Program-made: the position numbers and the translations under genes | Shown: piece by piece, positions 17,398 to 26,515 of the stretch | Layout: the number at the start of each line of letters is the position of its first letter | Position numbering within the stretch: position 1 is the stretch's first letter | Assembly: GCF_031954525.1 (NCBI RefSeq) | Contig: NZ_CP134867.1 | Coordinates: forward strand, 744,001-808,000 | Source of the DNA: Dyella sp. BiH032 | GTDB taxonomy: Bacteria > Pseudomonadota > Gammaproteobacteria > Xanthomonadales > Rhodanobacteraceae | Length of the DNA stretch: 64,000 nucleotides | Direction: 5' to 3' | The notes under the pieces: generated by a model | The model's database searches: none | What the model was told of the DNA's origin: nothing | Seen by the model: only the letters and a program-made list of their open reading frames with translations

Positions 17398-17728
17398 TGT
17401 TTTTACGCATGGCCGGCACCGTCCGGTGGAGGGACCAGTCACGGGCCTTCACACTGAATGAGCGCACCGCCTGTTCGAACTTACCCTGGCTCGCCGCCTT
17501 GGCCTCGCCCTACCCGCGTCGCCGATGTCCCGACAGGCCTAGTGGAGCCGGGGGCCGTGCGGTTCGGCATCTGTGCGGAATGCTTATTGGCGTCCTACCA
17601 ACAACCTCGGCTTGCGCACTTCATCCCGCTTGAATTCCCCGAGGGGTACCCTGAATTCCTTCGCGTGATGGGCAATGGCCGCATGGCCAGCCCCGAATGA
17701 CGCCCGCCTCGACAAAGGATTCGACACC
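17398..17728. other. Spacer upstream of aldo/keto reductase
   Basis: This 331-bp stretch has no supported gene. The first 60 bp may be the shifted 3' part of the preceding small ORF. No repeat or clear promoter was identified. An AAAGGA ribosome site for the next gene lies at about 17714. Confidence 0.5.
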
Positions 17729-18673
17729 ATGCAGCACCGCCGCCTTGGCCGCTCCTCCCTTTCCACGGCGCCGCTCGCCTTCGGCGGCAACGTGTTCGGC
17801 TGGAGCGTCGACGAAAAGCGCTCGTTCGAGCTGCTGGACCGCTTCGTCGACGCCGGCTTCAACCTGGTCGACACCGCGGACGTGTATTCGGCGTGGGCGC
17901 CCGGGAATCGCGGCGGCGAGTCGGAAACCATCATCGGCAAGTGGCTGCGGCAGAGCGGCAAGCGCGATCGCGTGCTGATCGCCACCAAGGTGGCCAAGTG
18001 GGCCGAGCACAAGGGCCTGTCGCCGATCAATATCCAGCAGGCGGTCGAGGGTTCGCTCAAGCGGCTGCAGACGGATTACATCGATCTCTACCAGGCGCAC
18101 GAGGACGATGCCAGCGTGCCGCTGCACGAAACGCTGGGCGCCTTCGCCCGGTTGATCGAGCAGGGCAAGGTGCGCGTCATCGGCGCCTCCAACTACGGCG
18201 CCGACCGCTTCGCCGAGGCGCTGGAAGTTTCCGCGCGCCACCACCTGCCGCGCTACGAGAGCCTGCAGCCGGAGTACAACCTGATGGTGCGCGGGGAATA
18301 CGAGAAGCACCTGGAGCCGCTGGTCACGAAGGAGCAGGTCGGCGTCATCAACTATTACGCGCTGGCCAGCGGCTTCCTCAGCGGCAAGTACCGCAGCGAG
18401 GCGGATCTGGGCAAGAGCGCTGCCCGTTCCGGAGCCGTGCGCAAGTTCCTCGATCCGCGCGGCCTGGGTGTGCTCGCTGCGCTGGACGAGGTTGCCGCGG
18501 CGCATCGCGCCACGCCCTCGCAGGTGGCGCTCGCGTGGCTGATGGCGCGCCCGAGTATCACCGCGCCGATCGCCAGCGCCACGAGCGTGGAGCAGCTCGA
18601 CGAGCTGCTCGGCGCGGCGAAGCTGGAGCTGAGCCGCGAGGAGATCGCGCGGCTCGACCTGGCCAGCGCCTGA
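17729..18673 (+). CDS. Aldo/keto reductase
   Basis: 314 residues, standard AKR length. The catalytic tetrad is visible: Asp48 and Tyr53 in VDTADVYSAW, Lys87 in IATKVAKW and His124 in YQAHEDD. The C-terminal half has the family stretches VIGASNYGADRF, ESLQPEYNLMVRGEYE and TAPIASATSVEQL, the NADPH-binding end. The ATG at 17729 has a ribosome site. It is a cytoplasmic NADPH-dependent carbonyl reductase resembling the YajO/Tas-like AKR groups; the substrate is unknown. A shared terminator separates it from tatD. Confidence 0.92.
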   Translation: MQHRRLGRSSLSTAPLAFGGNVFGWSVDEKRSFELLDRFVDAGFNLVDTADVYSAWAPGNRGGESETIIGKWLRQSGKRDRVLIATKVAKWAEHKGLSPINIQQAVEGSLKRLQTDYIDLYQAHEDDASVPLHETLGAFARLIEQGKVRVIGASNYGADRFAEALEVSARHHLPRYESLQPEYNLMVRGEYEKHLEPLVTKEQVGVINYYALASGFLSGKYRSEADLGKSAARSGAVRKFLDPRGLGVLAALDEVAAAHRATPSQVALAWLMARPSITAPIASATSVEQLDELLGAAKLELSREEIARLDLASA

Positions 18674-18740
18674 CGCAAGGCCACGCACGGAGCACGCGCC
18701 ATCTCGGCCGTCCCGGCGCCTCACGCAACATGGTCAAAAG

Positions 18741-18763
18741 AACGGCGCCACGAAGGCGCCGTT
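18741..18763. terminator. Bidirectional terminator between aldo/keto reductase gene and tatD
   Basis: AACGGCGCC (18741-18749) pairs with GGCGCCGTT (18755-18763) around a 5-nt loop, with A-rich sequence before and T after. It lies between convergent genes and can serve both. Confidence 0.7.
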
Positions 18764-18785
18764 GCTCAGCCTGGTGGCGACGCGC

Positions 18786-19571
18786 TCAAAGCCCGAAGAA
18801 TTTTTCCGCTGCCGCCGTGCTGTGCGCGGCGGTGACTTCCACCGGCTCTCCGCGATCGCGTGCGATCTCGTAGCAGATATGGCGCAGATACATGGGCTCG
18901 TTGCGGCGGTGGCTGGGCTGCGGTTTCACCGTGCGCGGCAGCAGGTACGGCGCATCGGTCTCGATCAGCAGCCGGTCGGCCGGGATCTCCTTCACCAGTT
19001 CCCGCAGGTGCGTGCCGCGGCGCTCGTCGCAGATCCATCCGGTGATGCCGATGTGGCAGTCCAGCGCCAGGTAGTCGCGCAGCGCCTCCCGCGTGTCGGT
19101 GAAGCAGTGCACGACCGCCGCCGGCACTTTGTCGCGGTAGCGCCGCAGCAGGGCGAGGAAGTCCTCGTGCGCGTCGCGCTGGTGCAGGAACAGGGGCTTG
19201 CCCAGGTCCGCGGCGATGCGCAGTTGGCGCTCGAATACGGCCAGCTGCACCTCGCGAGGGGAATAGTTGCGGTGGTAGTCCAGGCCGGTCTCGCCGACGG
19301 CGCGCACTTCCGGGTGGGCATGGAGCTCGCGCAGCAGGGCGTCCGTCTCGTCGTCGTATTCCACCGCATGGTGCGGGTGGACGCCGGCCGTCGCGTACAG
19401 CTCGCCCGGGTGGCGGCGGGCCAGCTCCAGCGCGTGGACGCTGCCCTCGCGCGAGGCGCCGGTGACCACCATGCGCAGCACACCGTGCTCGCGCGCCCGC
19501 TGCATCACTTCGTCGAAGTCATGGCGGAAGGATTCGTGGGTCAGGTTGGCGCCGATGTCGAGCAGCTGCAT
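18786..19571 (-). CDS. tatD: TatD-family metal-dependent hydrolase/DNase
   Basis: 261 residues, matching E. coli TatD. The start MQLLDIGANLTHESF gives the N-terminal metal-site strand. Further ligand motifs are AVGETGLDYHRN, LFLHQRDAHEDF, VVHCFTD and LLIETDAPYLLP. TatD is a Mg-dependent 3'-5' exonuclease linked to DNA damage response. An upstream in-frame codon at 19628 was rejected because it would add an unconserved Pro/Gly-rich tail. It converges on the aldo/keto reductase gene. Confidence 0.88.
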   Translation of the reverse strand: MQLLDIGANLTHESFRHDFDEVMQRAREHGVLRMVVTGASREGSVHALELARRHPGELYATAGVHPHHAVEYDDETDALLRELHAHPEVRAVGETGLDYHRNYSPREVQLAVFERQLRIAADLGKPLFLHQRDAHEDFLALLRRYRDKVPAAVVHCFTDTREALRDYLALDCHIGITGWICDERRGTHLRELVKEIPADRLLIETDAPYLLPRTVKPQPSHRRNEPMYLRHICYEIARDRGEPVEVTAAHSTAAAEKFFGL

Positions 19572-19897
19572 GGGTCCGCGGGGTCCGGGCAAAGCGCCAT
19601 TGTCCCCGACGCAGGCGCTGCCGGGCAAAGGCGGGCATGACCTGTGCCGCTGGCAGCGTCCCCTTCCTGACCGGCAAGTCGCAAGTTAATGGGACGACGT
19701 CGACATTTCCTACGCATTTGTGTTGTTAGCGTCAACTCCGGGTCGGCCATTCAGGCTTACCCGCGATCAAGGACGTTCCAACGGAGGAACCGGGCCGGGC
19801 CCGGCGGCCGGGTTCTGCGCTCTGGGGAGGGCGTGCCGGCCGGCGCCGAAACATGGAGGCGCCTCCGCGTCATCCATCCAGACACAAGGGAGTTCGA
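19572..19897. other. Divergent promoter region, tatD / S8 protease
   Basis: 326 bp without a gene. The long leader of the protease contains a GC palindrome near 19786-19812 (AACCGG...CCGGGTT) and a second short one around GGAGGCGCCTCC (19856-19867). An AAGGGAG ribosome site is at about 19886. No clear -10/-35 pair was fixed. Confidence 0.5.
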
Positions 19898-21535
19898 ATG
19901 AATCGTTCGCAAGTGAAGTTGCTGGCCGCCTCGCTGCTGCTGGCCCTCAGCCTGCCGGCCGCGGCGGCGGAAGACCTCTCGGCCCATGCCCGTTTCGATC
20001 TGAGCTCGGTACAGGACGGCGCCGGCTACGACCGCTTCATCGTGGTCTATCGCGATGGCAGTACCGAACGTGCCAGCCCGGCGGCTGCCGTGCAGGCGAT
20101 GTCGGCCGCCGCCGGCAAGGCGCAGCTCGCGGGCGCCGCGGCGGGTACGCTCCAGGTGGGCGGCCGCGCGCTGGGCCTGAACTACAAGCGCAAGCTCGCC
20201 AGCGGTGGCGACCTGGTCACCACGTCGCGCCGGTTGAACGCGGCCGAGACGCGCCAGTTCGTGCAGCAGATCGCGGCCGATCCGGCGGTGGAGTTCGTCC
20301 AGCCGGATTACCTGCGCCACGCGCTGGGCAAGCCGGTCAAGGCACAGCCGCAGGCCGGGGCGACCTTCGGCACCCCGAACGACCAGTACTACGCCGGCTA
20401 CCAGTGGGATTACCTCGCCGCCAACGGCACGGGCTTCGCCGACAACAGCCTGGGTACCTCGGTGGCCAACTGGGGCGGCGCCAACATCCAGCAGGCGTGG
20501 AGCCTGGCCGACGGCAGCGGCGTGGTCATCGCCAGCCTGGATACCGGCGTGACCAGCCATCCGGATCTCGACCTCACCCTGGCGGATGCCGGCTACGACT
20601 TCATCAGCACGGCGCTGGTATCCGGTCGCTCTGCCGATGGCCGCGCGGCGGGCGGCTGGGACCTCGGCGACTGGACCACCGGCAGCAAGTACCTGTCCAG
20701 CAACGGCGGCTGCGTGGATGCCAACAACCCCGCCGAAGACAGCAGCTGGCACGGCACCCACGTGTTCGGCACCGCCGGCGGCGAGGTGACCAACAACTCC
20801 ACCGGCATGGTGGGCACCGCGTTCGGCGCCAAGGTGTTGCCGGTGCGCGTACTGGGCCACTGCGGCGGCTACGACAGTGACATCGCCGATGCGGTGACCT
20901 GGGCTTCGGGCGGCCACGTGGACGGCGTGCCGGACAACCAGCATCCGGCGCAGGTGATCAGCATGAGCCTGGGCGGCGGCGGCACCTGCTCGTCCACCAG
21001 CGTCATGGGCCGGGCGATCAGCGGCGCGATCAACCGTGGCGCGACCGTGGTGGTGGCGGCCGGTAACAGCAACGCCAACGTGTCCGGCTTCTCGCCGGCC
21101 AGTTGCCCGGGCGTGATCGCGGTGGCGGCCACCGGCATCACCAGCCGGCGCGCGTTCTACTCCAACTACGGCAAGGGCATCACCCTGGCCGCGCCGGGCG
21201 GCGGCGTCTACGCCAATGACGGTTCGAGCGGTTCGCAGGCGACCTCCGGCTTCATCTGGTCGACCATCAACGCGGGCACCACGGTGCCGGCGGGAGCCAC
21301 CTATGGCGGCATGGCGGGCACGTCCCAGGCCACGCCGCACGTGGCTGGCGCGGTGGCGCTGATGCAGAGCTACCGCCTGGCGCTGGGCAAGTCGCTGCTC
21401 AGCTCGACGCAGGTCGCCTCGCTGCTGAAGTCGACCGCAACGGTGCCGCACGTCAAGCCGAGCAACTCCAAGTCGATCGGCGCCGGCATCCTCAATGCGT
21501 ACGCCGCGGTGCAGGCCGCGGGCGCGCAGCCCTGA
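19898..21535 (+). CDS. Secreted subtilisin-like S8 serine protease
   Basis: 545 residues. A signal peptide (MNRSQVKLLAASLLLALSLP, cleavage near AAA-ED) is followed by a propeptide of about 130 residues and the S8 catalytic domain with Asp215 (IASLDTGV), His285 (SWHGTHVFGTA) and Ser476 (GMAGTSQATPHVAG). Asn390 in VAAGNSN is the oxyanion residue. No C-terminal extension is seen. It likely self-processes after Sec export. The position just upstream of the T2SS operon makes it a candidate T2SS substrate, by inference. The ATG at 19898 has an AAGGGAG site. Confidence 0.93.
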   Translation: MNRSQVKLLAASLLLALSLPAAAAEDLSAHARFDLSSVQDGAGYDRFIVVYRDGSTERASPAAAVQAMSAAAGKAQLAGAAAGTLQVGGRALGLNYKRKLASGGDLVTTSRRLNAAETRQFVQQIAADPAVEFVQPDYLRHALGKPVKAQPQAGATFGTPNDQYYAGYQWDYLAANGTGFADNSLGTSVANWGGANIQQAWSLADGSGVVIASLDTGVTSHPDLDLTLADAGYDFISTALVSGRSADGRAAGGWDLGDWTTGSKYLSSNGGCVDANNPAEDSSWHGTHVFGTAGGEVTNNSTGMVGTAFGAKVLPVRVLGHCGGYDSDIADAVTWASGGHVDGVPDNQHPAQVISMSLGGGGTCSSTSVMGRAISGAINRGATVVVAAGNSNANVSGFSPASCPGVIAVAATGITSRRAFYSNYGKGITLAAPGGGVYANDGSSGSQATSGFIWSTINAGTTVPAGATYGGMAGTSQATPHVAGAVALMQSYRLALGKSLLSSTQVASLLKSTATVPHVKPSNSKSIGAGILNAYAAVQAAGAQP

Positions 21536-21564
21536 GGCAGGCGGTTCGTTCCACCGTACGAAGC

Positions 21565-21593
21565 GAAGGCCGGCGCACGACGCGCCGGCCTTC
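21565..21593 (+). terminator. Hairpin terminator after the S8 protease gene
   Basis: A perfect 12-bp stem (GAAGGCCGGCGC with GCGCCGGCCTTC) around ACGAC lies 30 bp after the stop. It lacks a long U-tract but is strong, and separates the protease from the T2SS operon. Confidence 0.7.
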
Positions 21594-21899
21594 GCCGTCT
21601 CCGGGAAAGGAGAGGCGGCGGGCATTCCAGCAGATGGACCGGCTGCGGGCGAACGCGCGGGCGCCAGGCATGCGGCGATGCCGCAGGCTCGATGAGGAGG
21701 TGGCAGTCTCGGTTTTACGCTGCAGCGCACCGCAAATAAGACAGATAGTTTTGCCTTTTTCTTACGATCGATCGGCGACGCTGCGTCATGCTCGCCTCTG
21801 CCACGATGGTTGTGTTACGAATGGAGCTTCCGCGCCCGCAAGGGGCGATGCATGGAGCATCGTGGGCGTGACCTTTGGACTTGAGTGTGGGGTGTGTGC
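21594..21899. promoter_or_regulatory. Probable promoter region of the T2SS operon
   Basis: This is a gene-free leader. An AT-rich stretch at about 21730-21770 (GCAAATAAGACAGATAG then TTTTGCCTTTTTCTTACG) stands out against the GC-rich surroundings and probably holds the promoter. Exact elements could not be fixed. Confidence 0.4.
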
Positions 21900-23633
21900 A
21901 TGTCGGCAGTGGCCAAGCCGGCGTCCAGCGGGGCAGGAACCGCAGTGAGCGACCGCGAATCGGCGGTGTGCGAGCTGCTGGTGGCCCGTGGACGGCTGAA
22001 AGACAGCGATCTGGCGCGTGCCCGGCGGCTGCACGAAGAGTCGCCCGAAGGCACGCTCACCGCGCTGATGGCCCGCCTGGGCCTGGTGTCCGAGCGCGAC
22101 CTGGCCGAGGCGTGGTCCGAGCTGCTCGCCACGCCGTTGCTGGCGGCGCGCGACGCGCCCGAACTGCCGCCGGCGGAACTGGACCTCTCCGTGCGCTTCC
22201 TCAAGCTGCACCACGTCGTGCCCGTGCGCGACGGCGAGGATGGCGTCGCCCTGCTGGTTTCCGATCCGGCCGACCCCTATCCGCAACAGGCCGTCGAGCT
22301 GGCCGCCGGCCGGCCGGTGATGCTGCGCATCGGGCTGCGCTCGGAGATCGACGACCTGATCGAGCGCTACTACGGCTCCGGACGTTCCGCGATGGGCACC
22401 ATCGTGGAAAACCTCGACGGTGGCAGCGCCGTGGAAGACGACGTGGAGCATCTGCGCGACCTCGCGTCCGAGGCGCCGGTCATCCGTCTGGTCAATCTGA
22501 TCCTGCAGCGCGCGGTCGAACAACGCGCGTCCGACGTGCACATCGAGCCGTTCGAGAATCGCCTGAAGGTGCGCTACCGCATCGACGGCGTGCTGCACGA
22601 AGTGGAGGCGCCGCCATCCAGCTCGACGGCCGCGGTGATTTCCCGCGTCAAGATCATGGCCAAGCTCAATATCGCCGAGCGCCGCCTGCCGCAGGACGGC
22701 CGCATCCAGCTGCGCGTGCAGGGCAAGGAGCTGGACCTGCGCGTATCCACCGTGCCCACGAGCTTCGGCGAATCGGTGGTGATGCGTATCCTCGACCGCG
22801 AGTCGGTGATATTCGATTTTTCGGAACTGGGCTTCACGCCTTCGTTCCAGCAGCGCTTCGTCGACGTGCTCGAACGCCCGCACGGCATCCTGCTGGTCAC
22901 CGGCCCCACCGGTTCGGGCAAGACCACCACGCTGTACACGGCGCTGTCGAAGATCAACACGCCTGACGTCAAGATCATCACGGTCGAAGACCCGGTCGAA
23001 TACCAGATCGAAGGCATCAACCAGATCCAGGTGAAGCCGCAGATCGGCCTGGATTTCGCCGGCGCGCTGCGCTCGATCGTGCGCCAGGATCCGGACGTGA
23101 TCATGATCGGCGAAATGCGCGACCTGGAAACCTGCCGCATCGCGATCCAGTCCGCGCTCACTGGCCACCTGGTGTTGTCCACGCTGCACACCAACAGCGC
23201 CGCCGGCGGCATCACGCGCCTGCTGGACATGGGCGTGGAGGATTATCTGCTCGGTTCCACCGTCAACGGCATCCTGGCCCAGCGCCTGGTGCGCCGGCTG
23301 GATCCGGAGACCGCGACGCCTTACGAAGCGCTGCCCGAAGTGATCGAGCAGTTCGAACTGCACAAGTATACCGACGAGCGCCCCATCCGCCTGTGGAAGC
23401 CCGGCAGCAGCGCGGCCAATCCCACCGGCTACCGCGGCCGCCGCGCCATAATGGAATTCCTGGTGATGAGCGATCCGCTGCGCCGCCTGGTGATGCAGCG
23501 CGCCGACGCCGGCGAGATCGAGCGCCAGGCACGCGCCGAAGGCATGCGCACCATGTACGAGGACGGCATCGCCAAGGCCGTGGCAGGCATCACCACGCTC
23601 GAGGAGGTGCTGCGTGTCACGCAGGAGAACTGA
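21900..23633 (+). CDS. xpsE: GspE/XpsE, T2SS cytoplasmic ATPase
   Basis: 577 residues from the ATG at 21900; a GTG at 21885 is a possible alternative. An N-terminal N1E-like region (about 15-150) is followed by the RecA-like core with Walker A TGPTGSGKTTTLY near 335, Asp box VEDPVEYQIEGINQIQV, Walker B PDVIMIGEMRD and His box TGHLVLSTLHTNSA. It powers pseudopilus assembly. The four-cysteine zinc module usual in GspE before TGYRGR is absent: the segment near residue 500 reads RLWKPGSSAANPTGYRGR. First gene of the xps-order operon. Confidence 0.95.
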   Translation: MSAVAKPASSGAGTAVSDRESAVCELLVARGRLKDSDLARARRLHEESPEGTLTALMARLGLVSERDLAEAWSELLATPLLAARDAPELPPAELDLSVRFLKLHHVVPVRDGEDGVALLVSDPADPYPQQAVELAAGRPVMLRIGLRSEIDDLIERYYGSGRSAMGTIVENLDGGSAVEDDVEHLRDLASEAPVIRLVNLILQRAVEQRASDVHIEPFENRLKVRYRIDGVLHEVEAPPSSSTAAVISRVKIMAKLNIAERRLPQDGRIQLRVQGKELDLRVSTVPTSFGESVVMRILDRESVIFDFSELGFTPSFQQRFVDVLERPHGILLVTGPTGSGKTTTLYTALSKINTPDVKIITVEDPVEYQIEGINQIQVKPQIGLDFAGALRSIVRQDPDVIMIGEMRDLETCRIAIQSALTGHLVLSTLHTNSAAGGITRLLDMGVEDYLLGSTVNGILAQRLVRRLDPETATPYEALPEVIEQFELHKYTDERPIRLWKPGSSAANPTGYRGRRAIMEFLVMSDPLRRLVMQRADAGEIERQARAEGMRTMYEDGIAKAVAGITTLEEVLRVTQEN

Positions 23634-23747
23634 TGTCCTGAAGCAGCGAACGGGCAACGGAAACCGGCCGGTAGCCGCTTTCCGTCGCACCGGCGTTCGC
23701 CGGCCTTTCCTCGTTACCCATTCCCCGATGCCCGCTCGCCGCTTCCC

Positions 23748-24965
23748 ATGAGCCAGTTCCATTACCGGGCGGTCAGCGACACCGGCGACATCCTGCAGGG
23801 CGAAATGGAAGCGGCCAGCGTCGAGGAAGTCATCGCGCGCCTGCAGGACCAGGGCCACACGCCGCTCGAGGCGAAGCCGGCCAACGAGGCCGGCGCCGGC
23901 GGCGGGCTCGGCGGCCTGCTCAAGCGCGGGCCCTTCACCGGCGACCAGCTGGCGCAGTTCACCCACCAGCTGGCGACCCTGCTGGGTGCCGGACAGCCGC
24001 TGGACCGCGCGCTGGGCATCCTGATGGACCTGCCCGAGGGCGAGCGTGCGAAAAAGCTGGTCGAGCGCGTGCGCGACCGCGTGCGCGGCGGCGCGCCGCT
24101 GTCGCAGGCCTTCGACGAGGAACACGGTGTGTTCCCCAAGCTATACATCAGCCTGGTGCGCGCCGGCGAGGCCGGCGGTTCGCTGGAAGATACGCTGCGC
24201 CGCCTTGCCGACTATCTCGAACGCTCGCAGCAACTACGCGGCAGCATCGTCAACGCGCTGATCTACCCCGCCTTCCTGCTGGTGGGCGTGCTCGGGTCGC
24301 TGGTGCTGCTGCTGGCCTACGTGGTGCCGCAGTTCGTGCCGATCTTCGAGGACATGCAAGTGCCGATCCCGCTGATCACCCAGGCGGTGCTGGCGCTGGG
24401 CAACTTGCTGCAATCGTGGTGGTGGCTGCTGATGCTGGTGATCGGCGGCGGCATCTTCGTATGGCGCGCGCGCCTGCGCGACCCGGGTTATCGCCTGGCC
24501 TGGCACGGTCGCCTGCTGCAGAAGCGGGTGGTCGGCCCGCTGCTGCTGAAAATCGAGACGGCGCGCATCGCCCGCACCCTGGGCACCCTGCTCAAGAACG
24601 GCGTGCCGCTGCTGTCGGGCCTGACCATCGCCCGCCAGGTCACCTCCAACCGGGCCCTGGACGAGGCGCTGGCGCAGGCCGCGGAACAAGTGAAGGGCGG
24701 CGCGGGTCTCAGCCTGGCGCTGGCGCAGTCGCAGCGGTTCCCGCGGCTGGCCCTGCAGATGGTGCAGGTGGGCGAGGAGGCCGGCCAGCTGGACACGATG
24801 CTGCTGAAGGTGGCCGACACCTTCGACCTGGAGAGCAAGCGCGCCATCGACCGCCTGCTCGCCGCGCTGGTGCCGGCGCTGACCATCGTGATGACCATTC
24901 TGGTGGCGATCATCATGGCCGCGATCCTGCTGCCGCTGCTCAGCCTGACCAGCAATATTCAGTGA
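23748..24965 (+). CDS. xpsF: GspF/XpsF, T2SS inner membrane platform protein
   Basis: 405 residues with two copies of the T2SSF domain (about 70-190 and 270-395) and three membrane segments (near 170, 220 and 375). Family motifs include FTHQLATLLGAGQPLDRAL, SLVRAGEAGGSLEDTL and VGEEAGQLDTMLLKVAD. It couples the GspE motor to pseudopilin assembly. The ATG at 23748 follows a 114-bp spacer containing short inverted repeats. Confidence 0.95.
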   Translation: MSQFHYRAVSDTGDILQGEMEAASVEEVIARLQDQGHTPLEAKPANEAGAGGGLGGLLKRGPFTGDQLAQFTHQLATLLGAGQPLDRALGILMDLPEGERAKKLVERVRDRVRGGAPLSQAFDEEHGVFPKLYISLVRAGEAGGSLEDTLRRLADYLERSQQLRGSIVNALIYPAFLLVGVLGSLVLLLAYVVPQFVPIFEDMQVPIPLITQAVLALGNLLQSWWWLLMLVIGGGIFVWRARLRDPGYRLAWHGRLLQKRVVGPLLLKIETARIARTLGTLLKNGVPLLSGLTIARQVTSNRALDEALAQAAEQVKGGAGLSLALAQSQRFPRLALQMVQVGEEAGQLDTMLLKVADTFDLESKRAIDRLLAALVPALTIVMTILVAIIMAAILLPLLSLTSNIQ

Positions 24966-24987
24966 CGAAAGAAACGGAGAGAACGTA

Positions 24988-25479
24988 ATGGCTCATTTGA
25001 TGAAGCGGGCCCCGGCGACCGGGCGTGGGCAACGGGGGAGCTTCGCCGCTCCGCGGGTTGCCGTCCGTTCCCTGCGCGCCGCGCGCTCCAGCGGCTTCAC
25101 CCTGCTCGAAATGCTCGCGGTGATCGTGCTGATCGGCATCATCGGCGCGGTGGTGGTGACCCAGGTCGGCAAGAACGTGGACAAGGGCAAGTACGGCGCC
25201 GGCAAGGCGCAGCTCACCACGCTCAGCCAGAAGATCGAGAACTACGCGCTGGACAACGGTTCGCCGCCGCAGCAGCTGCAGGACCTGATCGCCAAGCCCG
25301 CCAATGCGCGCAACTGGCAGGGTCCGTATGCGAAAGAGTCGGAACTGAAGGATCCGTGGGGCCACGCCTTCGGCTACAAGTATCCGGGCGATCACGGCAA
25401 CTTCGACCTGATCTTCTACGGCCAGGACGGCCAGCCCGGCGGCGAGGGCTACAGTGCCGACGTGGGCAACTGGCAGTGA
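24988..25479 (+). CDS. xpsG: GspG/XpsG, major pseudopilin
   Basis: 163 residues. The prepilin cleavage site is SSG|FTLLEM with Glu5, followed by the hydrophobic helix LAVIVLIGIIGAVVVTQV. The C-terminal part has the major-pseudopilin signatures GPYAKESELKDPWGH and DLIFYGQDGQPGGEG, the calcium loop region. The leader is 36 residues, unusually long. The start has a GGAGAG site. It polymerises into the periplasmic pseudopilus. Confidence 0.95.
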   Translation: MAHLMKRAPATGRGQRGSFAAPRVAVRSLRAARSSGFTLLEMLAVIVLIGIIGAVVVTQVGKNVDKGKYGAGKAQLTTLSQKIENYALDNGSPPQQLQDLIAKPANARNWQGPYAKESELKDPWGHAFGYKYPGDHGNFDLIFYGQDGQPGGEGYSADVGNWQ

Positions 25480-26021
25480 TCCAGAGGGAACGGGAAACGG
25501 GAGACAGGGAATGGGGGGCGCCAGCACGACGCATCCCTCCGCTTCGCTGTTTTTCGTTTCCTGTTCCCCGTAGCCAGCGTGCGGCACGTACCCGCGGCTT
25601 CACCCTCCTCGAAATACTCGTCGTCATCCTGCTGATCGGCATTGCCGCGGCGGCGGTGTCGGTCTCCGTGTCGCAGGGGCTGGCCAGCGCACGTGTCAAC
25701 GCCGCCAGCGTCGAACTCGCCGCCGCGCTGCGCGCCACGCGCGCGCAGGCCATCGTGCGCGGCAAGGAACAAGTGTTCGACGTCGATACGCGCAAGAACA
25801 CCTACAAGGGCGTGGACCAGCGCGAGGTCCGGCTTCCCTCCGGCATGAAGCTCAGCATCACCAGCGCCAAGGAAGACCAGCCCAACCCGACCACCGGGCG
25901 CATCCGCTTCTTTCCCGACGGCAGTTCCACCGGCGGCCACATCACCCTGCAGCGCGAGCAGCGCAAGTGGCAGGTCAACGTGTCGTGGCTCACCGGTGCC
26001 GTGAGCGTGGTGACGTCGTGA
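25476..26021 (+). CDS. xpsH: GspH/XpsH, minor pseudopilin
   Basis: 181 residues from a GTG overlapping the gspG stop (GTGA). The cleavage site is TRG|FTLLEI followed by a membrane helix. The C-terminal domain carries TGRIRFFPDGSSTGG and QVNVSWLTG, typical of GspH. The 41-residue leader is encoded by a short inverted repeat (25486-25570), so it may be repeat-derived. No nearer ATG exists before the cleavage site. It ends TGATG into gspI. Confidence 0.9.
   Translation: MIQRERETGDREWGAPARRIPPLRCFSFPVPRSQRAARTRGFTLLEILVVILLIGIAAAAVSVSVSQGLASARVNAASVELAAALRATRAQAIVRGKEQVFDVDTRKNTYKGVDQREVRLPSGMKLSITSAKEDQPNPTTGRIRFFPDGSSTGGHITLQREQRKWQVNVSWLTGAVSVVTS
25486..25570. repeat. Inverted repeat inside the gspH leader
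   Basis: GGGAACGGGAAACGGG at the left and its near complement (revcomp of TTTCGTTTCCTGTTCCC) at the right flank about 45 bp. Related GGGAAC/GGGAAA strings occur in the spacer 23655-23735 and at 59785-59830. Confidence 0.6.
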
Positions 26022-26515
26022 TGGAGCGGAAAACGCAGAACGTGGCGTGGCGAACTGCTCAGGGCGGCTTGGGCGTGCCTATGCGCTCTCCGCGCGCGGT
26101 TCTTCGGCGCGTCGTCTCTGCCCGGGGCTTCAGCCTTCTCGAAGTCATCGCCGCGCTACTGCTGCTCGCCATCGCATTCACCGCGCTGATGCGCGTGGCC
26201 GGCGGTTCGATCGGCCTGACCAACAACGCGGCCGACTACACCCGCGCGGCCCTGTGGGCGCGCAGCCTGCTCGATACCGCGGACGCCGAAGGCCCACTGC
26301 GGCCTGGCCGTACCGAAGGCCAGTTCGATCGCCAATACCGCTGGCGGCTGACGGTGGCGCCGTGGCGGCCAGCCGACGTCGACCCGCAGCAGCCGGCATC
26401 GCCGCTGCAGGTGGTGAAGCTGGACCTGGACGTGTTGTGGGGGCAGGGGCGCAGCGAGCGTTCGGCGCACTTCAGCACCTTGCGCATGGCCGCGCCGCAG
26501 CCCGGACAACCGTAA
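26021..26515 (+). CDS. xpsI: GspI/XpsI, minor pseudopilin
   Basis: 164 residues from the ATG at 26021 (TGATG overlap with gspH). The cleavage site is ARG|FSLLEVIAALLLLAIA. The body is short and ends in a hydrophobic beta strand, as in GspI. The leader would be 36 residues. A second in-frame ATG at 26081 gives a 16-residue leader and is an equally plausible start. It forms the pseudopilus tip with GspJ and GspK. Confidence 0.88.
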   Translation: MERKTQNVAWRTAQGGLGVPMRSPRAVLRRVVSARGFSLLEVIAALLLLAIAFTALMRVAGGSIGLTNNAADYTRAALWARSLLDTADAEGPLRPGRTEGQFDRQYRWRLTVAPWRPADVDPQQPASPLQVVKLDLDVLWGQGRSERSAHFSTLRMAAPQPGQP

